From Ulvibacter antarcticus (GTDB taxonomy: Bacteria; Bacteroidota; Bacteroidia; Flavobacteriales; Flavobacteriaceae), in contig NZ_REFC01000011.1 in NCBI RefSeq assembly GCF_003688405.1, positions 186,001-250,000 of the forward strand: a stretch of DNA of 64,000 bases. The letters run 5' to 3'. The position numbers were made by a program, and so were the translations under genes. Shown here in pieces: positions 56,063 to 63,847 of the stretch. How positions within the stretch are numbered: the first letter of the stretch is position 1; each line of letters starts with the position of its first letter. Below the pieces are notes generated by a model. That model saw only the letters and a list, made by a program, of their open reading frames with translations. It was not told where the DNA came from and searched no databases.

Positions 56063-56680
56063 CTATTCTTCTTCTTCTGTTTTTTTCTTCGGAAAAGCTC
56101 TCTTATTGAATGCTATTAATAATCCAACACCTGTGCTTATCGACATATCGGCGATGTTAAAGACTGGATCGAAAAATGTGAAAAATTTGCCCCCCCAAAA
56201 AGGAATCCATTCGGGTAAGTACCCTTTCCATAATGGAAAATACAGCATATCTACCACCTTGCCATGAAACAATGTGCCATATCCACCTTCTGGCGGAAAC
56301 ATCGATGCAACCTGATGATGACTGTCATTGAATATCAATCCGTAAAAAACTGAATCGATAATATTTCCAAAAGCTCCAGCGAAGATTAAAGCAATTGCAA
56401 CAATTAATACTTTAGACCCCCCTTTTCTAACCGAATCCCAAAGCCAGTAAGCTATTCCTACAATGGCAAACAACCGGAAAGTCGTTAGTATCAATTTTCC
56501 GTATTCCCCTGGAATTTTTGCTCCCCAAGCCATTCCTTCATTTTCAACAAAAAGAAACTGAAACCAATCGAACACTTTAACACCATCACCTAGTGAAAAA
56601 TGAGTCTTTACATAGATCTTTGAGATTTGATCTACCAATAAGATCAGTATTATAATAAGAATCGGCTTTTTAAGCGACAT
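56063..56680 (-). CDS. lspA: Lipoprotein signal peptidase
   Basis: A 205-residue inner-membrane aspartic protease that cuts lipoprotein signal peptides. The catalytic aspartates lie in KVVDMLYFP and FNIADMSIS; NEGMAWG and GNIIDSVFYG are further family motifs. It is longer than E. coli LspA because of an insertion between these, as in other Bacteroidota. The frame begins 14 codons earlier, but the ATG at 56680 (MSLKKPILI) is the better start. ileS and a DksA-like gene lie upstream, a usual order in this phylum. The window holds many lipoprotein substrates. Confidence 0.95.
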   Translation of the reverse strand: MSLKKPILIIILILLVDQISKIYVKTHFSLGDGVKVFDWFQFLFVENEGMAWGAKIPGEYGKLILTTFRLFAIVGIAYWLWDSVRKGGSKVLIVAIALIFAGAFGNIIDSVFYGLIFNDSHHQVASMFPPEGGYGTLFHGKVVDMLYFPLWKGYLPEWIPFWGGKFFTFFDPVFNIADMSISTGVGLLIAFNKRAFPKKKTEEEE

Positions 56681-56724
56681 ATATGAAGTTATTTCTTGCT
56701 TAGGAAGCTGTAAAAATAGCAATA

Positions 56725-57354
56725 TTATTTGGTTTGAAGCAGCCTAATGTTACCATAGATGCTTTCTGCTTCAATAAGTAAGCTTCCGTTAAAATCTAAG
56801 TGGTTTTCAACTGTTCCATTTGTAGATAAACCGGTACCGGATACATCAGTTCTGGCAAAAACAATGATATCTCCTTTTTTTGTTTGCAAACTGGCATCAC
56901 CCTTAAAATTTTGTAGCTCGCAATTTCCTTCTTCAAGAGCAACTGAAAGAAACCGATAAGACCCTTCCACTTCAACTGAAGCTAACTTAGATTCGATGCT
57001 TACTTGCAAGCCTTCAGGAATTACTAGTCTCATTTCAATTGCCATTATCTTATGTGCTGCCAGCTTATCATTTTCCGGCTTAAAAAAGGGAGCGTACGAC
57101 GTCTCAATTGTAAGTTTATCATTTTTAAGCTCGGTGGCCAGTAACAACTGTTCGTAATTTTCTCCGGCGACTTCAGTATGCACTAAAATTTTGTCTGTCT
57201 TTTCTGAAGTGATTGATATTTGATAAACCGAATTACAACGCAGAAAGAGTTTCTCTACTCCTTCAGCATCCCATTCCCTTTCAAGAATCTTTTGTGCAAA
57301 TCCTTCCGAAGCAAAAGCACTTATAAGCAATATGAAAACAAATTTTTTCAGCAT
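56725..57354 (-). CDS. DUF4097-like exported beta-helix protein
   Basis: A 209-residue protein with a signal peptide (ending EGFAQ) and a beta-rich body like the DUF4097 adhesin-like group, with repeating short strands (VEVEGSYRFLSVALEEGNCELQNFKGDASLQTKKGDI, split) that suggest a beta-helix. Between the DksA-like gene and lspA, 44 bases from lspA, it has no known link to either. Periplasmic or surface; function unknown. Confidence 0.75.
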   Translation of the reverse strand: MLKKFVFILLISAFASEGFAQKILEREWDAEGVEKLFLRCNSVYQISITSEKTDKILVHTEVAGENYEQLLLATELKNDKLTIETSYAPFFKPENDKLAAHKIMAIEMRLVIPEGLQVSIESKLASVEVEGSYRFLSVALEEGNCELQNFKGDASLQTKKGDIIVFARTDVSGTGLSTNGTVENHLDFNGSLLIEAESIYGNIRLLQTK

Positions 57355-57386
57355 AAAAAAAGCCCCGACAAAAAGTTGAAAGGGCT
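57355..57386 (-). terminator. Terminator after the ileS/DksA-like operon
   Basis: On the minus strand an AGCCC / GGGCT stem with a 16-base loop is followed by seven T. It lies between the DksA-like gene and the DUF4097-like gene. Confidence 0.6.
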
Positions 57387-57435
57387 ATTGATTTTATTCC
57401 CCTCTTACATTAAAAGGGAGGTATGTTAATTAGGA

Positions 57436-57816
57436 CTATTGCATATTTTTAGCCTCGATACTCAAAGTAGCATGCGGCACCAACTTTAAGCGTTCCGGAT
57501 TGATCAATTTCCCCGTTACACGACAAATGCCATAGGTCTTATTCTCAATTCGAATCAATGCGTTTTTAAGATCACGAATAAATTTTTCCTGACGAATTGC
57601 TAGCTGTGAAGCCGTTTCCTTACTCATTACTTCACTACCTTCATCGAAAGCTTTAAAAGTAGGAGACGTATCGTCGGTTCCATTGTCACTATCATTTCTG
57701 TATGCGCTTTCAATAAGCTCTAATTGCTCTTTAGCTTTTACAATCTTCTCCTGAATTAGTGTCCTAAAGGATGCTAATTCTGAATCAGAGAATCTACTTT
57801 TAGTTTCTTCAGACAT
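57436..57816 (-). CDS. TraR/DksA family regulator with degenerate zinc finger
   Basis: A 126-residue coiled-coil regulator of RNA polymerase. Residues ~10-90 form the helical hairpin with acidic tip residues (NDSDNGTDD). The C-terminal zinc finger keeps the family frame (YGICRVTGKLINPERLKLVPHATLSIEAK, split) but has only one cysteine, Cys98, instead of four, so it cannot bind zinc as in E. coli DksA. It starts 3 bases after the ileS stop, so the two are an operon. Likely acts in the stringent response. Confidence 0.9.
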   Translation of the reverse strand: MSEETKSRFSDSELASFRTLIQEKIVKAKEQLELIESAYRNDSDNGTDDTSPTFKAFDEGSEVMSKETASQLAIRQEKFIRDLKNALIRIENKTYGICRVTGKLINPERLKLVPHATLSIEAKNMQ

Positions 57817-57819
57817 ATT

Positions 57820-60800
57820 TTAATGTTTTTTTATACTTATCGTGGTCGTGATGTCGTCAAATGCAATTTCTATACCATTCGCTACTTCGCGTTCAAATTG
57901 CAATACCTCGGTAAGTGTTTCTTCTTTTATATAATCCAGATTTTCTTGTATAGCATTTAGTAGTGTGTCATGCTCCTTTATGCTTACTTCAACTCTATCT
58001 GTAACTTCAAATCCTGAGTCTTTTCGTAAGTTCTGAATTCTATTAACCAATTCTCTGGCGATACCTTCATTTTTAAGCTTCGGACTTATCGTAACATCCA
58101 ATGCAACGGTTACTCCATCGGCGTTTGCAACTAGCCATCCTTCAATATCCTGTGAACTTATAACTACATCATCGAGGCTCAATGTAGTATTTTTTTCGTT
58201 AACTAAAACGCTTATTTCACCTTCTTTTTCCAATATGTTAATTTCTTCCTGACCAAAGGTTGTAACTACCTGTGCTACAGCTTTCATTTCTTTCCCAAAT
58301 CGAGGTCCTAATTTTTTAAAATCCGGTTTGATCTGCTTTACAAGTATCCCCGAACCTTCATCAATAAGCTCAATTTCCTTAACGTTTACTTCAGATTTAA
58401 TTAAGTCGGAAACAGCAAGTATTTCCATTCTGGAAGCCTCATCAAGCACCGGAATCATTATTTTCTGAAGTGGTTGTCTAACCTTTATCTTTTCCTTCTG
58501 TCGTAACGACAATACCAAAGAAGATATTGTTTGAGCCTGTTGCATTTTGTGCTCTAGAGATTTGTCGATAAATGCTTTATTTGATACCGGAAAATCACTT
58601 AAATGGACAGATTCTATTTGTGGTCTTTGCACCCCTTTTAGCAAATCTCTAAATAAGCGATCCATGAAAAATGGAGCTATTGGCGCCCCTAATTGAGCTA
58701 CAGTTATGAGACATGTATGCAGGGTCTGGTAAGCCGAAAGTTTATCGTTGCCGTCACTTGCACCTCCAGATTGATCTTTTTTGGCTGGTTTCCAATATCT
58801 TCTTCGACTTAATCGCACAAACCAATTGCTTAAATTCTCTTGTACAAATTCAGAAATAGCACGCGCTGCTTTCGTAGGTTCATATTCTCCGTATGCACTA
58901 TCTACATTAGCAATAAGCGTATGTAATTCGGAAAGAATCCAACGATCGATTTCCGGTCTTCTTTCTAATGGCATATCAGCTTCAGAATAATTGAAATTAT
59001 CCAAATTGGCATACATACTAAAGAAGCTATAGGTATTATAAAGTGTTCCGAAGAACTTATTACGAACCTCGCTAATTCCGTCCACATCAAACTTTAAATT
59101 ATCCCAGGGATTGGCATTACTTATCATATACCATCTCGTAGCGTCAGGACCGTAGGTGTCAAGAATATCGAAAGGATCGGCAGCGTTTCCAAGACGTTTG
59201 GACATTTTTTGTCCGTTTTTGTCTAAAACCAGGCCGTTTGAAACCACATTTTTATAAGCTACATCATCAAAGATCATCGTTGCAATTGCATGTAAAGTAT
59301 AAAACCAACCTCTCGTCTGATCGACACCTTCAGCAATAAAATCGGCTTTACGCCATGTTTTTTCTACCTTCTCCTTATTTTCGAAAGGATAATGCCACTG
59401 CGCATACGGCATGCTTCCGCTATCGAACCAAACATCAATTAGATCGGCTTCACGCTTCATAGGTTCACCACTTTCAGAAACCAAAACAATTCCATCTACT
59501 ATATTTTTATGCAGATCGACTTTGTTGTAATTCTCTTCGGAAAAATCGCCGGCAACAAAATCTTCAAAAATATCTTTGGCCATTACTCCTGCCAAAACAG
59601 CTTTTTGCATCTCAGCTTTTAGTTCTTCAATCGAGCCAATTACTATTTCTTTGGTCCCATCTTCGGTTCGCCATAGCGGTAAAGGAATTCCCCAATATCT
59701 GGAACGTGAAAGATTCCAGTCGTTCGCATTTGCCAACCAATTTCCAAAACGTCCTTCTCCGGTAGCTTTCGGCTTCCAGTTAATCGTCTCGTTTAGTTCG
59801 AACATGCGATCTCTAAAGTCGGTTACCTTGATAAACCATGAGTCTAATGGATAGTATAAAATAGGCTTATCGGTACGCCAGCAATTTGGATAACTGTGAA
59901 CATACTTTTCAACTTTGAAAGCTTTATTCTCTATTTTTAATTTGATGGCAAGCTCTACATCAACAGATTTATCTGGTGCTTCACCATCTTCATAATATTC
60001 ATTTTTAACGTATTTTCCAGCATACTCCCCCATCTCCGGGCGAAACTTACCTTGAAGATCCACAAGTGGAACTAAGTTTCCATTTTCGTCTTTTACAAGT
60101 AAAGGCGGTATTTCAGGAACAGCTTCTTTTGCAACTTTTGCATCATCTGCTCCAAAAGTTGGTGCTGTATGCACAATCCCGGTACCATCTTCAGTGGTTA
60201 CAAAATCTCCGGTAATTATTCTGAAAGCATTTTCAGGATTATCATTTGGCAATGCATATGGCAATAATTGCTCATATTTAATTCCAACTAAATCCTTTCC
60301 TTTGAATTCATTAACTATAAAATATGGAATTAACTTATCTCCCTGTTTGTATGCTTCAAGTGATTCTTCGTTTGGTTTTTCTTCAAATTTTGAAGCAAAT
60401 TGCTTCCCAATTAAGTTTTTAGCCAGCACTACATTTATAGGCTGAAACGTATATTGATTGAAGGTTTTAACCAATACATAATCGATTTTCGAACCAACAG
60501 TTAAAGCTGTATTACTAGGTAGCGTCCATGGGGTGGTTGTCCATGCTAAGAACGAAATATTGTTAGATTCCTGAGCTAGAAAGTCCGGTAAAGTTTCCAC
60601 AATGGCTTTAAACTGTGCAACAACTGTGGTATCGGTTACATCCTGATAAGTCCCCGGCTGATTCAATTCGTGCGAACTCAATCCGGTTCCTGCCTTTGGT
60701 GAGTATGGCTGAATAGTGTATCCCTTGTACAAGAGATCCTTGTTATAAATCTGCTTCAGCAACCACCAAACCGTCTCCATATATTTGGATTGGTAGGTGA

Positions 60801-61251
60801 TGTACGGATCTTCCATATCAACCCAATATCCGTAGCCTTCAGTCACTTTATTCCAAACATCGGTATATCGCATAACTGCCTTTCGACAGGCATCGTTATA
60901 GGCTTCAACAGATATTTTCTTACCGATATCTTCTTTGGTAATTCCCAACTCCTTTTCAACGCCCAATTCAATTGGCAGTCCATGCGTATCCCAGCCTGCC
61001 TTTCGATCTACCTTAAATCCTTTTTGAGTTTTGTAACGACAAAAGATATCTTTAATGGCACGTGCCATAACGTGATGAATTCCCGGTAATCCGTTTGCAG
61101 AAGGAGGGCCTTCAAAAAACACAAATGGTTCATTTCCTTCGCGAATAGAAATACTTTTCTCGAAGATGTTTTCTTTCTTCCAAAAATCGAGTGTGTCTTC
61201 CGCTAACTTCGGAAGGTCTAATCCCTTGTATTCCTTAAATTTTGTGCTCAT
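57820..61251 (-). CDS. ileS: Isoleucyl-tRNA synthetase with GXHH signature
   Basis: A 1143-residue class I synthetase that charges tRNA-Ile. The length, the YWVDMEDPYITY segment and the lack of a C-terminal zinc domain place it in the type 2 (eukaryote-like) group. The HIGH motif reads GIHH at 57-60 rather than HXGH, with its first and third positions swapped; the KMSKR loop (GQKMSKRLG) is normal. A reported group of IleRS2 enzymes with GXHH shows extreme mupirocin resistance. The frame begins 15 codons earlier, but the ATG at 61251 matches the family start. Confidence 0.96.
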   Translation of the reverse strand: MSTKFKEYKGLDLPKLAEDTLDFWKKENIFEKSISIREGNEPFVFFEGPPSANGLPGIHHVMARAIKDIFCRYKTQKGFKVDRKAGWDTHGLPIELGVEKELGITKEDIGKKISVEAYNDACRKAVMRYTDVWNKVTEGYGYWVDMEDPYITYQSKYMETVWWLLKQIYNKDLLYKGYTIQPYSPKAGTGLSSHELNQPGTYQDVTDTTVVAQFKAIVETLPDFLAQESNNISFLAWTTTPWTLPSNTALTVGSKIDYVLVKTFNQYTFQPINVVLAKNLIGKQFASKFEEKPNEESLEAYKQGDKLIPYFIVNEFKGKDLVGIKYEQLLPYALPNDNPENAFRIITGDFVTTEDGTGIVHTAPTFGADDAKVAKEAVPEIPPLLVKDENGNLVPLVDLQGKFRPEMGEYAGKYVKNEYYEDGEAPDKSVDVELAIKLKIENKAFKVEKYVHSYPNCWRTDKPILYYPLDSWFIKVTDFRDRMFELNETINWKPKATGEGRFGNWLANANDWNLSRSRYWGIPLPLWRTEDGTKEIVIGSIEELKAEMQKAVLAGVMAKDIFEDFVAGDFSEENYNKVDLHKNIVDGIVLVSESGEPMKREADLIDVWFDSGSMPYAQWHYPFENKEKVEKTWRKADFIAEGVDQTRGWFYTLHAIATMIFDDVAYKNVVSNGLVLDKNGQKMSKRLGNAADPFDILDTYGPDATRWYMISNANPWDNLKFDVDGISEVRNKFFGTLYNTYSFFSMYANLDNFNYSEADMPLERRPEIDRWILSELHTLIANVDSAYGEYEPTKAARAISEFVQENLSNWFVRLSRRRYWKPAKKDQSGGASDGNDKLSAYQTLHTCLITVAQLGAPIAPFFMDRLFRDLLKGVQRPQIESVHLSDFPVSNKAFIDKSLEHKMQQAQTISSLVLSLRQKEKIKVRQPLQKIMIPVLDEASRMEILAVSDLIKSEVNVKEIELIDEGSGILVKQIKPDFKKLGPRFGKEMKAVAQVVTTFGQEEINILEKEGEISVLVNEKNTTLSLDDVVISSQDIEGWLVANADGVTVALDVTISPKLKNEGIARELVNRIQNLRKDSGFEVTDRVEVSIKEHDTLLNAIQENLDYIKEETLTEVLQFEREVANGIEIAFDDITTTISIKKH

Positions 61252-61276
61252 GAATTTGCGCCTTTTTATAAGCTTG

Positions 61277-61284
61277 CAAAAGTA
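61277..61284 (-). promoter_or_regulatory. -7 box of ileS
   Basis: TACTTTTG on the minus strand matches TAnnTTTG, 25 bases before the ileS start. No exact -33 element was found at 17-19 bases. Confidence 0.45.
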
Positions 61285-61488
61285 ATGAATTTTCAAGAAC
61301 TAGGCTACTTTAAACATTGATGTAAACGCCTAAACTTCATTAGGTAATTTTTTTAAGCTTTGCTGCTCTTTGTGCCTACTTTGTGAGCTTCTTGGTATTA
61401 GAATGATTTAATAGTGAAAGTTGAGCTTTGGATGTGATTTTTGTTCTGAACGAATTTTATATCTTTAACCGAACCAACACTTTTTCAA

Positions 61489-62397
61489 TTGAGAAAAATA
61501 CTTATTGTCTTATTCGTATTACCTTGTTTGTTAACTTCCCAGAACTATGTAGACATCATACGAATTGGATATGGTGAGACTTTCAACAATACTTATGTTG
61601 ATACCACGGGGAATACCAATGTAAGTTCTCTGGAAGCCGACATTACCTTTCCGGTAGTTTTAAATAAAAAACATGCGCTTATCACTGGTTTTAATTTCAG
61701 CCGCAATGAGCTTCAACTTATTCCCAATGGTGAGCATACAAGTTTAAGCAGTACTGTTTTAAAACTTGGACTTGCTTCTACTTTTAATGAAAAATGGAGC
61801 AGTACATTAGTTTTACTTCCTAAAATTGCTTCCGACTATGAAAAAATTACTTCCGACGATTTTTACTTTGGTGGATTAGCACTTCTTAAACTTCAGAAAA
61901 CAGAGCAATTAAAATATCGTTTTGGAATTTATGCTACTTCCGAAGCCTACGGTTTATTTACAACCCCGATTATTGGATGGTATTATTTAAGTAAGAACTC
62001 AAAATTTGAAATGGACGTTTCATTACCAATTGTTGCTGACATTAGTTATCACTTCGGAAAGACTTCGGTTGGTATTGATTATTACGGTATTGGACGAAGT
62101 TTTAGGTTATACGGTGATTCTCAAGATTCGGAAGCTTATGTCGATTTAAGTTCTCTAGAGTTTGCGGCTTACTTTGAATATGGATTGCTTCAGAAAAGTG
62201 TCTTATTACGAGCTAAAATAGGGTATTCTAGTAATAATTTTGAAGTATATACGACCGATGATACTATTGATTTGGGACTTTCAGCATTTAGCTTCGGAGA
62301 CGATCGAACTCAATTGAATCCTGACCTTAACGGAGGAGCTTACTTTAAATTTGAAGCCATTTATCGCTTCCATATTTCTTCAGAAAAAGAAAAGTAA
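61489..62397 (+). CDS. DUF6268-like outer-membrane beta-barrel protein
   Basis: A 302-residue exported protein. A short signal peptide (RKILIVLFVLPCLLTSQ) precedes alternating strands rich in aromatic residues, ending in a FEAIYRFHIS strand, as for outer-membrane barrels; it resembles the DUF6268 group. The start is a TTG, the only codon that gives the signal peptide. A TATCTTTA box at 61460-61467 with TTG at 61441-61443 may be its promoter (16-base spacing). Function unknown. Confidence 0.75.
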   Translation: MRKILIVLFVLPCLLTSQNYVDIIRIGYGETFNNTYVDTTGNTNVSSLEADITFPVVLNKKHALITGFNFSRNELQLIPNGEHTSLSSTVLKLGLASTFNEKWSSTLVLLPKIASDYEKITSDDFYFGGLALLKLQKTEQLKYRFGIYATSEAYGLFTTPIIGWYYLSKNSKFEMDVSLPIVADISYHFGKTSVGIDYYGIGRSFRLYGDSQDSEAYVDLSSLEFAAYFEYGLLQKSVLLRAKIGYSSNNFEVYTTDDTIDLGLSAFSFGDDRTQLNPDLNGGAYFKFEAIYRFHISSEKEK

Positions 62398-62409
62398 ACA
62401 AGCTGTTTT

Positions 62410-62437
62410 TTAAAGTTTTAGATATTTCCTATATTTG
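62410..62437 (+). promoter_or_regulatory. Promoter of the NUMOD4/HNH gene
   Basis: TTA (62410-62412), a 17-base spacer and TATATTTG (62430-62437) form a near-consensus Bacteroidota promoter, with the ATG 16 bases after the -7 box. It probably also serves the zinc-ribbon gene downstream. Confidence 0.6.
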
Positions 62438-62453
62438 AATAAACTCCCCAGTT

Positions 62454-63014
62454 ATGATAAACAGTTTTAGAAATGAAGTCTGGAAAGATTTCACAAAGCC
62501 AATTTGGCATACACCGAAAAATTATAAAATTTCAAATTTTGGCCGTGTGATCAGTTATGATAAAGATCCGGACGGCCAGTTAAAGAAATTATATCTGTTA
62601 AGTGGATATCCCACTTTTTCGTGTAAAAAGAAAGATGGTAAAACCGACTTGCTCTATGTACATCGAGTGGTAGCCGAATTGTTCCTTGATCCGGATGAAG
62701 AACGCTCTTATGTAATTCATAAGAATTTTGATAAGGCCGACAATCATGTCGATAATCTTAAGAAGGTTAACAAAAAGGAATTGTTTGCTCACAATATGGA
62801 CAATCCTGCCGTTATCAAGGCGAAGAAAGCGGCGAAGTTAAACCCGAAATATTCAAAATTATCTGCACCTAAGGTTCGGATGATAAAAAGAAAAATATTT
62901 GATCCCAACCGAAAAACCCGCATGCGTATAATAGCAAAGCAATTTGGAATTTCGGAAATGCAACTCTACCGAATTAAATCGGGAGAAAATTGGGGGCATA
63001 TTGTAGATTATTAG
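62454..63014 (+). CDS. NUMOD4/HNH-type nuclease-like protein with C-terminal HTH
   Basis: A 186-residue protein built like a free-standing homing endonuclease. An N-terminal NUMOD4-like part (WKDFTKPIWHTPKNYKISNFGRVIS, split) leads to an HNH part (VHRVVAELF, then VIHKNFDKADNHVDNL with the His and Asn sites) and a C-terminal helix-turn-helix (RIIAKQFGISEMQLYRIKSG) for DNA binding. No intron, intein or phage genes surround it. It has its own promoter, and a zinc-ribbon gene follows after 3 bases, so it may be a host-adopted regulator or nuclease. Confidence 0.8.
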   Translation: MINSFRNEVWKDFTKPIWHTPKNYKISNFGRVISYDKDPDGQLKKLYLLSGYPTFSCKKKDGKTDLLYVHRVVAELFLDPDEERSYVIHKNFDKADNHVDNLKKVNKKELFAHNMDNPAVIKAKKAAKLNPKYSKLSAPKVRMIKRKIFDPNRKTRMRIIAKQFGISEMQLYRIKSGENWGHIVDY

Positions 63015-63017
63015 CGA

Positions 63018-63368
63018 ATGGAAAAAAAATGTCCTGAGTGTGGTGATAAAATAATTGGACGTGCGGATAAGAAATTTTGCAGCGATGCCTGCCGCAACGC
63101 ACACAATAACACACTCAACAAGGACAATAAGAACCTAATTCGAAATGTCAATAATCGGCTTCGTAAAAACTACCGGATTCTTGAAACGCTAAATTCCAAA
63201 GACAAAACAAAAACCACCAAAGAGAAATTACTCCGATTGGGGTTTAGCTTTGATTACTTCACGAGTTTGTACACCACCAAAACAGGTTCAATATATTATT
63301 ACCTCTATGATCAAGGGTATTTACCCTTAGATAACGACTATTATTTGTTGGTGAAAAGAGAAATGTAA
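63018..63368 (+). CDS. Zinc-ribbon protein (DUF2116-like) coupled to the HNH gene
   Basis: A 116-residue protein with an N-terminal zinc ribbon, Cys5, Cys8, Cys21 and Cys25 (C-x2-C-x12-C-x3-C), then a basic helical part (NNTLNKDNKNLIRNVNNRLRKNYRILE, split) and a short folded end rich in Tyr. It begins 3 bases after the HNH gene and is probably co-expressed with it. Cytoplasmic. It could be a nucleic-acid-binding partner of the HNH protein, but this is inference. Confidence 0.8.
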   Translation: MEKKCPECGDKIIGRADKKFCSDACRNAHNNTLNKDNKNLIRNVNNRLRKNYRILETLNSKDKTKTTKEKLLRLGFSFDYFTSLYTTKTGSIYYYLYDQGYLPLDNDYYLLVKREM

Positions 63369-63382
63369 GGCTGTGATTTAAA

Positions 63383-63847
63383 TTATTTCCAGGTTTGCCC
63401 TTTCAACTTTAAAGCCGCAATTAAAACATCTTTCTGACTAATTTGCCCTACAAGTTTTCCATCTTCTACAATTGGAAATCTACGATGTTTTGATTCTAAA
63501 AATTTATTGGCGGCATCAAATACATTCATATTTCCATCGATGGTATCCACATTCTTAGCCATGTGTTTTTCAACGGTTACATCTTCCATTGGCTGATTGT
63601 AATACCGGCTTTCGCTTATCTGTTTCATACAATCTCCTTCAGAAATTATACCCACCAATTCATATTTATCATTGACCACCGGGCCTCCGGAAATCTTTTT
63701 ATTAATTAAAATTGTCATTACTTCCATCACAGTTTGATCTGCTCTGAAAGTGATAAGATTTCTAGTCATATAATCGGCAACAGTAATGTTTTCTGCATTT
63801 CCTTTTGTAGGCTTTGCCCTTTTACCCATAAAACTTTTAATTCCCAT
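63383..63847 (-). CDS. CBS-domain pair protein
   Basis: A 154-residue cytoplasmic protein made of two CBS domains: one at about 28-80 (MTRNLITFRADQTVMEVM, ISEGD) and one at about 92-145 (MAKNVDTIDGNMNVFDAANKF, ISQKDVL). CBS pairs bind adenine nucleotides and sense energy state. There is no attached enzyme. It converges with the zinc-ribbon gene 14 bases away. The N-terminal basic tail (MGKRAKPTKG) is short. Function unknown. Confidence 0.88.
   Translation of the reverse strand: MGIKSFMGKRAKPTKGNAENITVADYMTRNLITFRADQTVMEVMTILINKKISGGPVVNDKYELVGIISEGDCMKQISESRYYNQPMEDVTVEKHMAKNVDTIDGNMNVFDAANKFLESKHRRFPIVEDGKLVGQISQKDVLIAALKLKGQTWK

Noticed and set aside
61329-61353. CCTAA/TTAGG inverted repeat with a T-run, terminator-like
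   Set aside because: The stem is only 5 bp and there is no plus-strand gene ending before it; chance is likely. The rest of 61252-61488 shows only the ileS -7 box and a possible promoter for the next gene.
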